64,000 nt of DNA, from positions 496,001 to 560,000 of the forward strand of contig JAJNNY010000007.1 of the NCBI GenBank assembly GCA_022453515.1, read 5' to 3'. The position numbers were made by a program, and so were the translations under genes. This DNA is from Astrocystis sublimbata (Eukaryota; Ascomycota; Sordariomycetes; Xylariales; Xylariaceae). The notes under the pieces were generated by a model that was not told where the DNA came from, did not search any database, and saw only the letters and a program-made list of their open reading frames with translations. This document shows, piece by piece, positions 45,846 to 60,100 of this stretch. Each line of letters starts with the position of its first letter. Position 1 is the stretch's first letter.

Positions 45846-47134
45846 TTACAATTTCTCTTTGGACCTGGCCACCTCCCGCGTCTGCTGCATACTCCTCAGC
45901 AGCGCATACATAGCCTGCAACCTCGGCATCTCTACGCCCGCCTTCCTCGCAATACGCACAGGGTTGCCCAGGATGACCTCGAGCTCCATGGGCCTGCCCG
46001 CTTCCCAGTCCAGCAGCATGCTCGGCCTGGCACCTGCGTTCCGCTCGTTGCTGCGGATGATGCGTTCCGGCGTCGCCAGGGTATCGGGGAATGGCGCACC
46101 CAGGACCTTTGGCGCGGCGTCCCAGATCTCGGCCATGACGGCGGCGACATGCGCGCGCAGCTCCGGGTCGGTCAGCTGGTCGGCGTTGCCGCGACCGCCC
46201 GACAGCACGGCGGTCGAGTTGAAGGCGGCGTTGATGCAGAGCTTGTGCCACCGGATGGTCTGCAGCTCGAGCTCCGTGTGCGTCTCGACATCGCGGACGC
46301 CGCCCAGCTCGGACCACCAGCGCGCCAACCGCTGCATGCCCTCGTGACCGCGCGCATTCAGCCCGTCTCTGCGGCCGGACGACGCCTCATTGCCGTCGTC
46401 GTCGAGACCGTACGTATACGGCCCCAGGCTGATGCGCGTCCACCGGTTCTGACGGATCACGCCCTGCTCAATCTGCTCGGCGCTGACGATGGTGACGGCG
46501 CTCACTATGGGGCTCTGGGGAAAGCGCGCGCGGTAGGGAGCCTCGACGCCGACGCCGTTCTGGATCAGCACGATGCACGTGCGCGGGGACACCAGCGGCG
46601 CGATCATGGCGGCGTCGTCGGACCGATCTGGAAGCGCCTTGGTGGTGACGATGACATAGTCCCATCCATCGACAGGTGGCCGCTGCTCGCTTGATGGACC
46701 GTCCGACACGCCATCCTGCGCTGGAGAGGCGGCAGCCACGGAGGGGAAGACGGCGTGAGGCAAGAAGGTGTAGTCACCAAAGGAGCGGGTTTGCAGGGCA
46801 ACGCCGGAAGAGGCGATGACTTTGTAGTTGGAGCGTGCGGTGAGCGAGGTGAGCACGCCGTGGGCCGGCTTCACGGATGAAGCGCAGGGGAGCGTGTCAG
46901 CCGGGACTGAAATAGACAGAGATGGTCTATGAGACTATGAGGGAAGGGAGGTGGCATACGTAGTGCAGCCGTGAGGCATAGAAGCAGCCTACAGCGCCGG
47001 CGCCGACAAAGAGGACGTGTGCGGGCGCGGACGCGGACACGGACGCCGGACTTCAAGGCGGCGCGGTCGATTAGCAGCGGTCCAAGCCGATGACGTCCGA
47101 ACACTCACTGGGTCGCATTGTCTTGTGTCGCCAT
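45846..47134 (-). CDS. Ketopantoate reductase family protein (2-dehydropantoate 2-reductase, ApbA/PanE)
   Basis: NADPH-dependent reductase family; the prototype reduces ketopantoate to pantoate for coenzyme A synthesis. Exons, descending, are 47134-47109, 47050-46960 and 46868-45846, 379 aa. An Ala/Ser-rich leader precedes the Rossmann motif GAGAVG at residues 25-30 (HVLFVGAGAVGCFYASRLHY). Further landmarks are YVIVTTKALPD, LIQNGVGVEAPY, the predicted catalytic Lys248 with Asn252 in WHKLCINAAFN, and SMLLDWEAGRPMELEVILGN near the C-terminus, the substrate-binding segment. Both introns (58 and 91 nt) need AAG acceptors to keep the frame and the family sequence. The coding DNA is distinctly GC-rich. 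Fungi carry many paralogues, some inside secondary-metabolite clusters, so a role in pantothenate synthesis itself is only one option. Confidence 0.88.
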
Positions 47135-47432
47135 CGTGAGTACATATATGCACCAACTACTTGCTGGTAGGTACCCAGACCAGATGGGCACCTCGGTGTG
47201 CCTATCTACGGAGTGTAGGTACTCGGTGGCTTGCCGAGGCCTCCGGCTTCCCTCTGTATGCTAGGCAGGTACCGTAGTACTCCGTAGGAAGATGCACGTC
47301 GAGACGTTTGCAGGTTTCCATTTATTGATGGTGCGTCTTAATAGATAGATTAGCTAGGGAGATTGCGAGTGCGAGTACCTAAAGCATGGAAGCGTCCATG
47401 AACCGCATGCAACTAGTGGTGGTGGAGTAACA

Positions 47433-47454
47433 CTACCTACCTAGGTACCTACCT
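47433..47454. repeat. TAGG/CCTA repeat cluster
   Basis: A CTACCTACCTAGG block runs directly into TACCTACCT, about 300 nt upstream of the ketopantoate-reductase-like gene. Confidence 0.8.
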
Positions 47455-50400
47455 GTCTGCCTCCCGAGCTCCTACGCTGCCTGCTGTGGGGTAACATTAC
47501 CTGCCTTAAGTACATGGCTTGTCACGCGCCCGTCCTCCGTCCCCCAGGCGACAGTGTTACCTACCCACCCGGGAGCTGTGGGGATGGGGGATGGGGGAAT
47601 TGTCACGTAACAGTTACACTATTGCATTTGTCACCCAGGCACCCTGCCACCGCGAGCCACCTGCGTACTCGTCCATGTAAACGAGATCGTTGGAAACGCA
47701 GGGGCAATGAGCCTCACATCTTTTCCAAGAGATTTTAAGCTTTATGGCGTTCTAGGCATCGCGACTAGTGTCTTGTCTTGAGCCAGCGCCATGTGAACTA
47801 CCGATCTCACTACTTACTTAGGGTATTGACCTGCAATTACTCCAGTCGTGCGTCTTCTTAACATCAATCAAAACATGTAGGTGGGTATCTTGCAACCTGA
47901 AGAAAGACACCAACACCAACGCCTTTGCCTCTTTGCCAAGGTAGGTCGTGCCGTTGCATTCTCCCCTGTTCTCATTGCAGCTTGTGACTGACGGTATGGC
48001 AATCCAGCGCGTAACATGACCGTAACAGGGCGTGGATGCTCTCAATCCAATCTAGCATCAACGAGTAGTTCCCCCTGCGACGAGTTGTAACCTGACTGAC
48101 TCTCTCCCTCTCTGTGCGCTTTGGCAAGGCCGTTCATTGGAAGTCCGTGCCAGAGCCCAAACGGCCTGCGGCTCTCTTCCGGGCACTTAGTTAGCGTACG
48201 GTAACTACTGTAGTAGTGTCGACTAGAAGCCGAGAGCGTTCTCGAGCCCGGCCAAGAGCCCAGAACCACACCAGTCCAGCACGGACGACCAAGACTCGCC
48301 CTTGGATACATCAACCTAGCGTACCTGTTGCCACAGACGACTTAGCCTGCTGCCTCTACTCGTGTAGAATGCCCAGTCGGCTATTTCGGGTGCGCTGCAG
48401 CTGTTGCTGATTCCATCATCGGCTCTTCAATGCAGATGGGCCCCCTATCACACGACAGACAACTTGGCTTCAGCCCGCCGTGATATTAGACGGCCTGTCT
48501 GTGTCCTATTGCGTCCAAGAGTACAGCCCGGTGGACCAGACCCTGACAGGACACCACTGCGGAATGCTTCCCCGATCTTACGCGCCAAGCGCGATCGACT
48601 ATATCTGTATGTAAAACAACGACCCTTGCAGCTTCACGCCTTGCGTTGCCGCGCGGTGCTGTGTTTTGCCTCGAATGTGCGACCGCCTTTCTAACTCGCC
48701 GTATAGGGTATCCTGGTCGCTTCATAGCTAACAGGAGCAAGAGTGGTAATTGTCAGCTACCAGGTTCCGAGTAGTTCTTGGCCTGCAGGAGAAACAGGAG
48801 ATGGGCGAGGAAAATAGCCTTATACGGCGTACCTACATACGTACGCAGGATGTTGCAATGCTTAGTATGATGTAGGTATACTGTCGAGCTGTCGATTCTG
48901 TGCAGTTCTGTGCAGAGCCGTGCAGTGCCATGTTGCACTTACCCTACCTTGCAGTCCACCCACGAGTCCTAGAGATCTAGGCGCGGCGCAACCTGCAATG
49001 TCGGCGGACTGTGATTCCGCGCGAACCGAGGACATAGCCTACACTGTATCCTGCCTTGCGGACCCCGGGTTCTCGCATCGAGCACGTATAGTAGATAGGT
49101 ATACGGCAAGGAGGCGGGCCCCCGGCTGACTCGGGGAAGTCGAGCACTGTTCGCCGCCGGCAAAACAGGCAAGCAGCCGCCGTCAAAGCATGTGAAGGGA
49201 CTGCAGCGCGCAACGACCGTGCCACTCGGGGATTTACCTCAGCAAAAACGGGGACCGAGCCATTGGGATGGTATTCTCGATAACGAACTCCACTGGCTCG
49301 AGCGTCCCGCGTGTCGCGCGCAGAATCGCCAAGAAAGGAGGATGGGTGGCTCGGGTGGCGCCCCTGGGGTGATGGATGCGGATGGTCTATCTGCTACTGC
49401 CTCGACTGCTGTGCCGCACAACCCAGCTGCCCAGAGCCCGCTGCGACTCGGACCTTGGTATCGTTAGCTGTAGGTTTCGCCAATTCGATGGAGGGTGAGC
49501 GAGTCGTTAATGGGACAGCGCTGTAAGTACCGTACCATGATCACGTCAATACACAGTATCATCATCAACCACCGTCAGCCAATGTTCCGCATGTTTCGCA
49601 TGGGCTTCTTGGCTGCATCTGCTGCATCCTCCGCTATAATCCGGGGTCGAACGATTGGAGGGGCGAGGGGGCATGGTACCGCAACGTCTCACAATATCCT
49701 TCGGTGGCGTCTTCTGTATGGAGATATCTGACCGTCGGGTCTCTGCCCAGATGTAATGCAGATGTAGGCATGCCATCGCATACATCCTTGTACATTGGAA
49801 ACAATACACGTGATGTCTCGAAACTCAAATATGTGTGTAGTCCTGCCGAATTGCCAACCACCCTGACGACGTATGTCTATCGCCGCACGCTGCCGGGCAC
49901 CAACACCCCATGTGATGACACACGCCGAGGCGCAAAAAAAGCCGTGGCCAGGCCATCGCCTGGCTTCCGTTTGTCCTGCCGGTTGGCCATGTCTAATATC
50001 GAATAGTCATGAGTATGCGTACACCGGCGACTACTAAAAGCGCCGCACTTATAGACCATCCCTACCTAGGCCGACCCGAGCATCTAGGTAGGGCAAGTGC
50101 TGTGATCTACCCCCCTCCCCTGTCTTCGAGCTGAGGAGCTTGGCCCATGAAATCGATTCCTGGATCGCCAGTTCGGGCAGCAATCAAGCCTTTCTTAGCA
50201 CAATCTTACCTGCATCCCACTCGCCTCGCATATCTCGAAAATCGTATATATTGCAACCAGGGGCCCATGTCAGTCACGACAGGCGAGCAGGGTCCCAGGG
50301 CTACCCCGCAGATGACTGCTTATCAGCAGCGGCGTTCGAGGCGTTTTCTGCCCTCTCTTGCTTCTTTCTTGCATGGGTCGAGCTGCTTAGCGAGTCCAAC

Positions 50401-53400
50401 TGTCTGGGATGCAACGGTACTTACATGGTATGCTTGCTCGCAGTGACGCTGGCAGGACTGCTCGGGTACATACGTCGAAGGTATCTGTCAGGGTAGGATG
50501 TGCCTAGGTCATGTACGCATTACGTATATGTGTTTCTATTTGCATGAAGTGGAACGTAATGTAATGAAGCCGACCCACGGTTTTCACATCTCTGGGATGG
50601 ATGGCTGATGCGCGCTAGATTGCAAAATACCACACAACATATAACGGTTCATGACCAAATTCCGCGGCACACCTTGCCCAAAGCCCTGGTTCATGGCCCG
50701 ATGCACACACTTCCTGCACTAGAGTCTGGCTGTGTGCAGCGTATGCGGTAGCTCGATATTTGCCTGGGAATCGGCGGTTACTGAATTTAGACCGGCATGG
50801 CCATGTAGTAGACAAGACTGAGATGCCGGACTCTGTCTGAGCTGACAACCAGGCTCACGCCGGAGCGTCGCGGAACATAACTCGCTGACTACGCCAGAGA
50901 CATGTACCTACTGATGAAACTGGCAAGGTTGCCAATGTTCGGGCGGGTCGGTGCGGCACATGCTCCCGGCGGCTTGGAAAAGCTTGATTTCTGACGTTGT
51001 CCGTTTTGAATGCAAGTTCATCCAACAACGAAGCGAAAGCGGAAAATACCACCGGGCTTCACACATCGTGTGGGTGGGAGGGGACGCTTGTACCTTCTTC
51101 AAACGACTTCAAATATGTAAGATGAGATTAGACCAACGCGAACAGCTGGCAGCTTGTCCTCGACCACACTATGTTACGGCCTTGTATCGGGTACTTCAGC
51201 AACGGGAACGTACAATGATGGATGATATACATGGCATCACGTAACCCCCACGTGCTGCAATTCAACGGGGATAAACTGGTAGGCATGGAACCGATTAGAT
51301 AATTCATCGTTGACAGTCTGGCTGTTGGTACGCAGACATCATCAAGGCGATAAAGCAGCTACAGGGTTTGAACTCACTCGCCACGACGACGCAAGAATAA
51401 TACAGGGTTTCGACAACTCGTACGATATGACGATTAGGCTCCCACATATCCACATTAGTAATGATATTCCAGGAGCGTATCTATCACTATCTTTTGAGTT
51501 GTAAGCTAAAGTTGTGGCAAGTGGCTCAACGCGTTTTGTATTACGTGTAATGTAACCTCTACTGATTCCCGAACTCTCCAAGAAGTACAAGACGACCTCT
51601 CGAATCCGGGCGCCCAGCAACGGGTCATGAAATTGATCTCTGCCAGGAGCGAAAACACTCGCGTCAATAGATGTGACAGCGAATGCCGATATACGCAAAA
51701 ACGTATTTGCTGGCATTATGAATATAAAAAAGCACTGACAAACAAATACGATTACCTGTAAGACCGGGGCTGCGGCACCACTGGCCATGTCCCCTGGTGG
51801 GCTTGCTCACAAACCAGGATGGACACGCAATTCTTCCGAGGCTTCTCTGGGACGGATGCATGCTACCCTCAAAGGCACTTGGCACAGGCCCCAGCAAATC
51901 TCAAAGGGTAGCCCATATCCGGGGTAAACTTCAGACGGCCAGTTCCGTTGTTAGACAACCCTGGTTGAAAAACTCCTCAAGATATCTGACGTTCCGTCAT
52001 GTGATACCCTTTCTGTAAAGAATGAGCAGGGACAGCGCTCCTATCTGTGAGGGGTCGGCTTCAAGGGCCAGGAACAAAGATCTTTTCGGGACTGTGCTAT
52101 GAAAATCAATCTCCAGGTCCACTGGTGGTTGTTCCCCAGATAGCGCCATGCATATAACACGGGTCCTAATCATGGTCAACTCATGATGACTCCGGCTTAC
52201 CTTCCTCTATGTGCTCAGCGACAGAGGACGTCGAGTAGCATGTAACGACCCGTCATTCGTTGGGAGATTGCCACAGCCCAAGCTTCTAGAAGTATAGTGG
52301 GATACACAGGAGAACCCAGTGATATGGCACCTCAACCGGCTGTTGCAACTCCCTAGCCGAACTGATCTGAAACGCTGGCGATTGGACCGTGACTAAGACG
52401 AATCCTTTCGGGGATAGTACACATGCTGAATAAGCAGTGGAGGACGGTTGGGCCCCGGCCATTTGGCACTCGTACCATGCAGATATTGCTACCGTCGCCC
52501 AATGATACAGTGAGTGGGATGGCAGAGATCCGAGGCTATCCGGCACCGCTTATTCAGGTTATCATGGCTGTCTTCGGCCCCCCACGATGTATATGCAGAG
52601 TGCATGAACAATAGAAGAGGTTGGTGAATCAACGATAAGCAGTAAGAAAAAGCGTTACTCGGGACTGCAATCATGAGGTAGGATGATTAAAGCAATAATG
52701 GATCGTGGGTCGTTTGGGATGAGGACGAGGGTCCTTGGGAAGTTTGGGTACCTACCTGGTAGAATAACGGTACTCGTTGTGCCACCACAACCTTGGAATG
52801 CATAAACCTTGCATGCACATGTCATGCATGTATCCCCAGCTGCCCCCTGCCGAGAAACGTCGAGGGACTAAGTGGCAGGGGTCCCATGAAGTGCGAGCAA
52901 ACTTGCGATGATGGCTTAGAGAGGTGTGAAGACATGAGGACGAATAATGGCACATCCTTGATAACGAATCTTGCGCTAAACGCGGGCCCTTGGGAACAGA
53001 TTGGGTGGGCAGATGGTGTCGTGTTGGTAGAGTTTGGTGAAGCCGGTCAACCAATTCTAGCGAATGGAAGCCCCCACGTTCAGACTTGTTGGTTTGCCAG
53101 TGTAGCCATGTAGGTAGATTTCCACTGGACACTAGAGCGCATAGCTGTATACCCAAGGTTGCGAGACACACATGGACTTGTGTAATTGGAGGGCGCGATA
53201 CCACTGCTACCGGTCCTGTTCATACATTCATACAGTAGTAAGCCGCACCTGGCGGAACTGTCCATGGAGGGATATGCCGTGTGAAGATACGACTGGCAAA
53301 TGCTCTCGGAAGTGCAGGTTTTGGATGTGTCAACGCGTGTAGCGGCGTCCATTGCCAAAAGAAAATGAAACCAATATAGAGGCTCAGAACGTGACGGTAA

Positions 53401-54597
53401 CACAACGAAGACAAGTCGGTATTGATCAGCAGGCGCGCGGTGACCAACAGACTACTGCCTCATCTTGCATCACGATGGCTGCAGCGAGAGTCCAACCTGG
53501 CGGAATCTGACGGCAATGATGTTGCAGGGCATTGGGCGGAGGTGCAGGTACAGGGCTGACATCAGTGCAGGTGACACGTTATAGGGAGGTACGTATCGCA
53601 CAGGCTGGAAATGTGTTACGAGGGTGGGCTGTCGCGCGGCCGATGCGGTACTGCGAAAGCAAAGTACAGACGACAGATGGCCGCATGGGGACGGTTACTT
53701 GTGGCATCGGGAGGCCGAGGTAGGCTGTGGGCTTGGGCAACACGCGAAGATCGCGCGATTTGCGATGTAGTGTGACTGGCACCGGACGGGAGCTGAAAGG
53801 CAAAGGGAACGACCAGGTGAGTGCGGAGAAGGGCGGAGTGCGTCGTAAGAACGAACGCATGGTATTGGGTGGGCTTGATGACACTCCCGGATGTGATGGG
53901 GGAGAAGCTTTGGGGATCATCTATCGTCGGCGACATGATGGTGAGCGGATGGTGAGCGAGTGGTGGATATCGGCTGGGCCGCATGACAGTTGGTACGTCG
54001 TATACGCATACCTATCATATGCATGCATCAACATTCCCATGTTGATAGGAGGAATCGAGTGGATGGCAACAGAGGTAGGTGAAGGAAAGGGAAAGGAACG
54101 GGGGACATAGCTTTTTGCAAGCTCGAGTGCAAGAAAAAAAAAAAAGCATGAGGATCAGGGTAGGTGGGTACCTACATAAGGTAGGCAACGCTCTGTACCT
54201 GCTCCTCGTCTCCAGCCTTCCACCTGGCAGGACCTCGGCACCAGACAGACTGACAGCTGGAGTACATACCTACCTAGGTCCGCCACCCGAAAAGTGCGTG
54301 TGCTGTCAGAATCCCCCCGGCCCAACCTGAGCACCATTTTCGGATTTTAGACCTGGCGCATGTTGCGAAAAGGGACAGAAACCCCCTCCCGCGCTCGCTT
54401 CATTTGTTACCCACCCGACTGGAGGTAGACGTACTCCAGGCTGGAGGTAGGTATGCATATTGGCATGGCCGAATAAGCACACGCGTCCCACGTGTGCGTA
54501 CATTCGGAATCTTAGGTAGATACTCCTTTCCAGCCATCACAATGTCTGGGCCAAGCCCGTGGAACTCAGGTGTCAGGCTGGACACTACCTACTCGCC

Positions 54598-54615
54598 TAG
54601 GTAGCTAGCTACCTA
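54598..54615. repeat. Perfect 18-bp palindrome TAGGTAGCT/AGCTACCTA
   Basis: Exact palindrome of the same family, followed by further CTAG-containing sequence up to about 54624. Confidence 0.8.
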
Positions 54616-57171
54616 GCTAGCTATATGCCTAACCTTAGGGAACCCCCCTTCAACTGAGTCTAGAAGCTGGCTCCATCTCACATCGGCCCGGTTCATCGAG
54701 GTCGTCGGTGCCATTGATGAGGAGCATCCTCTCGAGTTCCATCACCACCGGCATCCTCTGAAACATTGTGCAATCCACCTTCGTGTTATGTACTGTTTGT
54801 TCATGATCGAGGCTACCCAAGTCACATCCCCACGCTTGCCCGACACAATACTGTAGAAGACATGTTGGGGGTGTTGGTCAGGTTGACCTGCACGTCATGT
54901 CAAATGGCCGTGGCCCCGTCAAGTCCGGCCGGCTATGAAATGAAATGCCATGGCTCTGACGGCAGCTGGGGAGGCACAGAGAGTTGAAAATCGTAATACA
55001 ATGGGGAAGCCAAGGATGACGGGAGATAATAGCCGAATAGCAATCGTCGAGAGTGTCTTGGAAATCGCGGCAGTCAAGCCGTGTAAATCATGATTTGATT
55101 GCTCAAATCATATACCGCCCAATGTTAGGCGCCGCGGAGCTCCAGAGATCGAGGGATCGAGAGAGACAGCCAGACAGCGAGACAATAGACAAGCGGAACC
55201 ACAATACAACCACACGACTTTGAGGTCTGTACTTTATGTATTATACACATAGGTAAATTAGGTAGAAGTATACCTGTGCTGTATGCGGTAGACGGATGAT
55301 ACCATTCCCTTTTAGCACACGATGGCGATTTATGTCGTTGTAGTCTTCACATACCCCCATACGCGTTTTCGCCACTTAGCGCATCAAATCACTGCGGGAT
55401 GTTACAATCATCAGGCTACCAGTGACTACATCTTCGTTTTATACGACTTCAACCGCAATGACAACGACAACCGTTGTTGTGTCCACCACCTTCGGACCAT
55501 AGCCACACTCACCCCAGAACAGGGCACAGATGCGTTTTTGAAGGATAGTGTGTGATGGTCAGGTAATTTGGTCTCAGATTTCGCCGTCTTGACGCGTTTC
55601 CGATCGACTGATGGATGGAAGAAACAAACAGGCTGGAATTGCTTAGCTCAGAGGACTTACATGTCACTTTCTTACCACCTTGACCTGTTCCTTCATGCAA
55701 CATTACAGTCCTGGCGTAGCTGCCAAGGCCGGTGGCATACATGATGCGCCGAGATGGTATCGATTGCTGCTTGGGCGTTTCACAACACTGGCGGTGACGA
55801 AAAAGCTCATGAGCTCTACTCACACAACTATCTTGGCACTCGGCTCTCCTCTCCCTAGCTGGACAAGAAGGCGTCTGACGCCATTTGTTATCGTTACTAT
55901 TATTGTGCTTTGATTCGAGGCACTTACTACAGGCTGCTGATTTTAGTCGAGCGACGGGCAAACACGAACAGCCGTGGAACAACCCCGTAGACTAAGAAAG
56001 AGCCCGATCATTATTCCCGTCGCACAAAACCTTCTATGCCCTCTCATGTTGGTCATCGCGACCTCATCGTCCTGCACAAGACCGGCCCAGTTGAGGTTGC
56101 TGCTCTGCTGGTCAACACGGCCGTTGAACGAGACCCCGTCTCCCGTTGATGGCCACTTGTTTCCACCAATATCACATACACGAGAGGACTGCATGCTCGA
56201 AACCCGTCCATACGCCCCAACCTCGTAGTCGCTTGTCGTGGCGAGGTGGGCCGTCAATTTATAACTGAGGGCGACATTGCTGTGCTTAATCGGGAGAGAG
56301 GCTTCGGAGGTTTCGAGTGCCGCATCAAGTAGTAATAGAGCGCTTCCCCGCCTCTGGGCATGGGAGACGGACACCTTGTAATTGTCTGCTGGTATGCGCA
56401 TGTCGCACGCGAGCCTGCCCAGCAAGATTTCCTGATGTGAATATGGCTGCCAAGCAGGCAGTGCGATTATGGATTGTGCTAGGTACACGTAATCCTAACC
56501 CGCACCGCGAGCTCCCGACTTCATGATGGCCCTGGGAGATTGGCACCTAGACAGTGTATAGGCGCAGGGTTTTCGAGGATTCGATGCAGGCCGTCAGACG
56601 GACAGCAGGTCCCGAAGGCTTGGCTGCGCCAGCAAGTAGCCAAGAAGCTCACGGATGAACAGACATTGGGGGAAGGGGGTTTAGAATGAATAATGGCTGG
56701 TTATGATCATCAACAGCCCTTGGGTTAGTAGCGCCGCGGGACTTGGATGGACGGAACGGAACGAGAAAGCCCCTGCCGCATTGCACTTATCAACATGATT
56801 ATCTCCCTGGGCGCGTCTGGGCATGAACGGCTTGTGTCTCGAGGTTTCAGAGCCTGGCGAGCCTTGGTGATAAGTGCCGTGTGAAGGAAGTCTACAATTA
56901 GACCAAACGAAGGGAAGCGCAGCTGGTACCATCTTACCAACCGCTCTGCTAGGTGCTCAGGCTGCTCCCGGCAAGAAGTGTGACCACTGACAACATACCT
57001 CCAGTCCCACGAGTCGCGCCGAGAACGACGATGGACAGTGCTTCGACACTGGACGAGACCCATGTCAGATCATGTCAGAGATTCCGCAGGCGTCCTTGCT
57101 GCGTGCGTGCTCTGTAAGACTGCAACTCTGGGCTCTGGGTACATAGTCCGGCAGCACATCTCAGGTGCCAC

Positions 57172-57190
57172 GACAGACAGACAGACAGAC
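57172..57190. repeat. (GACA)n microsatellite
   Basis: Nearly five tandem GACA units in intergenic DNA. Confidence 0.8.
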
Positions 57191-60100
57191 GACAGTCACG
57201 GAGAGGTGGACAAAGGTGGTGGGTGAATCGTGATGGGCAGGGTGGAATCCATTCCCGATGTCGAGAGGATACGTAACGTACCGTACCGTAATGAATTGTA
57301 GTAATAAGTTGCGCTAGATCAGAGAGGGTTGATGAGGGCAATTGGCAAAGCCCACCGCCAGGGGTCTCGGCGTGGGATGCTCAGTACGAGTAAGTAAGTA
57401 GACTCGGCACTGATACAAGCAATCGCTTCCTGCTCGCCTGCTGCGCAGTCCATCCCGAGGCTCTCTGGGCGCTCTTGGCTTTCCCACCGCAGCAGTGATT
57501 GCGGCAGGGTGCGCGAAGATCGAAATACTCTTACCCTAGCCAGATATGTGCCTACCTAGGATATGCAGACGCCTTGGCTCTCTTGTGCGGCTCGTACCGA
57601 GAAGTCAGCTGTTGCTTGACTGCCATGTCGGGCAATTGCTTGTCGAGTAAGACGACCGGCCAAGCCAGCACAAGCGCGGTTGAAATGGAATTGCGACTTA
57701 TACGACGGCCTGCACATTCGGCAGCTACCTCCCTCGCCTACCTAGGGCTAGGAGGAAGTGGCTAGAGGAAGTGCATGCACGCATTCGCTCCTCTACCTGG
57801 TAGGTAGCGTTTCCTAATCGAGCAGGTATCCCCCGGTTCGCGACAGGCAGGTTTCCCTGCGGTCTAACTGGGGGACAGGGTGACAACCGAGCATGCTGGA
57901 CCGGAAGCTGGTGAGCCTCAGAGACAGACGGCTGTACGAGTGCAGCAGTCGAGAGGCAAAGAGGGTCGAGGGGTGCTGCGAAGGGAACGTTGGAACCAAA
58001 CAACGCACAGTCGACTGTATGTAGGGTTAGATCCATAAACAGATAGGCCACGCGAGATCGATTTGGGTGTTTGCATATCATGTACAACATACAGTCGATG
58101 TACATGGACGCCTACCTGGATGATGGGACCCATTCCATCCATGGATCCCATCCCATCCCATGAGGTCCTGGCCCCCATGGAACCGCCCCGCCAGCAACTG
58201 ACATGTATTCGTAGTGCTAGTATAAGGTACGCAGGTGAGAGGAGTAGTAGTTTACCAGGTAGTCTACGTGTGCCCCATCCACCTCCATCTGCCCGCGGAG
58301 AAGATACCTAACCGTCTCGTCGCTATAGGTCCTCGCGGTATAATCGGTGTATACCTGGCAGGTCTGTCTCGCCTGTCGCCCATCGCCAGTAGCTTCGCCG
58401 GCCGGGGTCCCTGTCGAGTCTGGCTTTAGCTACCTAGCCCCCTGGGTAGCCCAGACAGGCCAGGGGGCCAAGGTATCTAGTGGTAGGCTATTCATCCAAC
58501 CCTAGGTATATTACTACTATCGGTCTTCTCAAGTTGTACCGGACTCGAACCGCGGCGTATCAGAAACTTCGAAATGCGGTTGTGCCCGCGATGATCGTCA
58601 TGCCAAGAAAGTACCAAGAACTTTCCATGCTGGACGAAGGCGGCGAAACGCACGCGGCGACAACGGCGGCGACAGCCCAAATCGAAGCTGCACGATCCCG
58701 GCAATAGCTCCTAGCAAGTCTATCCGACTCATCACACACCCATCCCACTCGTCGACATTGCTTGAGTTGTGCGGGTTGACGTGAATGTACATGTAGCTGA
58801 TGTAGCTGAGTAGACGAGGAGAGTGAGACTCTTCTTCGAGCTCTTAAACACCCCAAGTCTCCCCGCCAGAGAGTAAGGTATGCCTTGATCCCACGACATG
58901 CCACAACAATCACCATTGTTAACCACAACCTATCGCTACACCCACCATTGAATTGTTCACGACATCCAGTAACGGCATTGGCCCCAAGAGTCATCGGGTA
59001 CGTTCATTCCGTGGAAAGAGCCAGCTCATGCTCGAGTTCCCACAGTGGGAGAAGAGAATGGCTCGAATGGCTCGCCCTTCTCGTCGTGTCCCGCGTCCCC
59101 CTTTCTGCTGTGTGTCGGCCGTCGAGTGATTGTCGGCTCCGGTCTTGTTGGATCGCAAATTTGGTTCTTGGCATTTGTGGACTTATTGTCTACACTAGTT
59201 ACTAGTGGACGTTTTTTTCTTTCGTTGGTGGTGCTAGTATTTCGCCATATTAAATCCTATTAGGTAGGTGTGACAAGCATTGATGATGTCAATGTTATTA
59301 TTAGCCATGGCTCGTCAGTGACTCCATGGCCAATTCCCCATACCTACCTACAGCGCCTACCACGATGCCTGGCCTGGCCCGCCTGGCTGTTTCCTTCGTG
59401 TTGTATTCTCGGTCCTGGCATGCCTGGCATTTGTGGATGCAGTGGACATACACCAACACCAACACAGTGCTGAGATGAAATTGAGATGGGCGAAACTTAC
59501 TAACTTGCTGCGCAAGAACGCCAGCACCTTTTTCGTCAAGGGCTTCTAACACTTTAAAGAGCTTCAAACTGCTGGATACGCCCAGCTGGCCTGCCTGCCA
59601 CCCTGTCTGCCCAGGAGCTCCGAAGACCAAGGCAAAACCGGATCAGCTATTGAGCGGCAGATTGGCGCCATCGAGACGACCCTTAACTTCTTTCGACAAC
59701 GGCGCAATTGCGACCAGCATCATCAGGCGCTACAGCACTTAGGTACTTACTCAGCTTCCACGTTCGCTCACCTGCCTCACCTCCTGGCGAGCCTGGCGAG
59801 CTGGCGCGTCTCATAGTACCCATACCATATCCACTCGGCTCGCTAGCTCCCATCCTTAGCCGACCTACCTGGGTAATTGTCCCAGGTACCAAGCACACAT
59901 TCGGACCGCTGGCCTCTCTGGCTTGCTTCAGGTCATACTCTAAAGCGGCATCACAAATTGCCTACCTAGGGCAGCAGAACGAGCAACGGAGCGATACGGC
60001 TTGAGAGAGAGAAACGAATAAGAGAAAGGGTATAGGGAGTGGCCAAAATCACGAGAGCACAAACAGCTGCTCACGCCGTCAAGGCGAGGGGGGAAAATAA

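Noticed and set aside
51342..51788. 148-codon minus-strand frame starting MASGAAAPVLQ
   Set aside because: The start is attractive and followed by a GTAATC donor-like site, but no acceptor gave a continuing sensible frame.
53579..53984. Overlapping 113- and 122-codon minus-strand frames
   Set aside because: Proline/serine-rich chance frames in C-rich DNA; no domain, and splicing between them is not supported.
55943..56488. 181-codon minus-strand frame as a gene
   Set aside because: It starts at GTG rather than ATG, has no recognised motif or splice partner, and one frame of this length is expected by chance in 64 kb of six-frame sequence.
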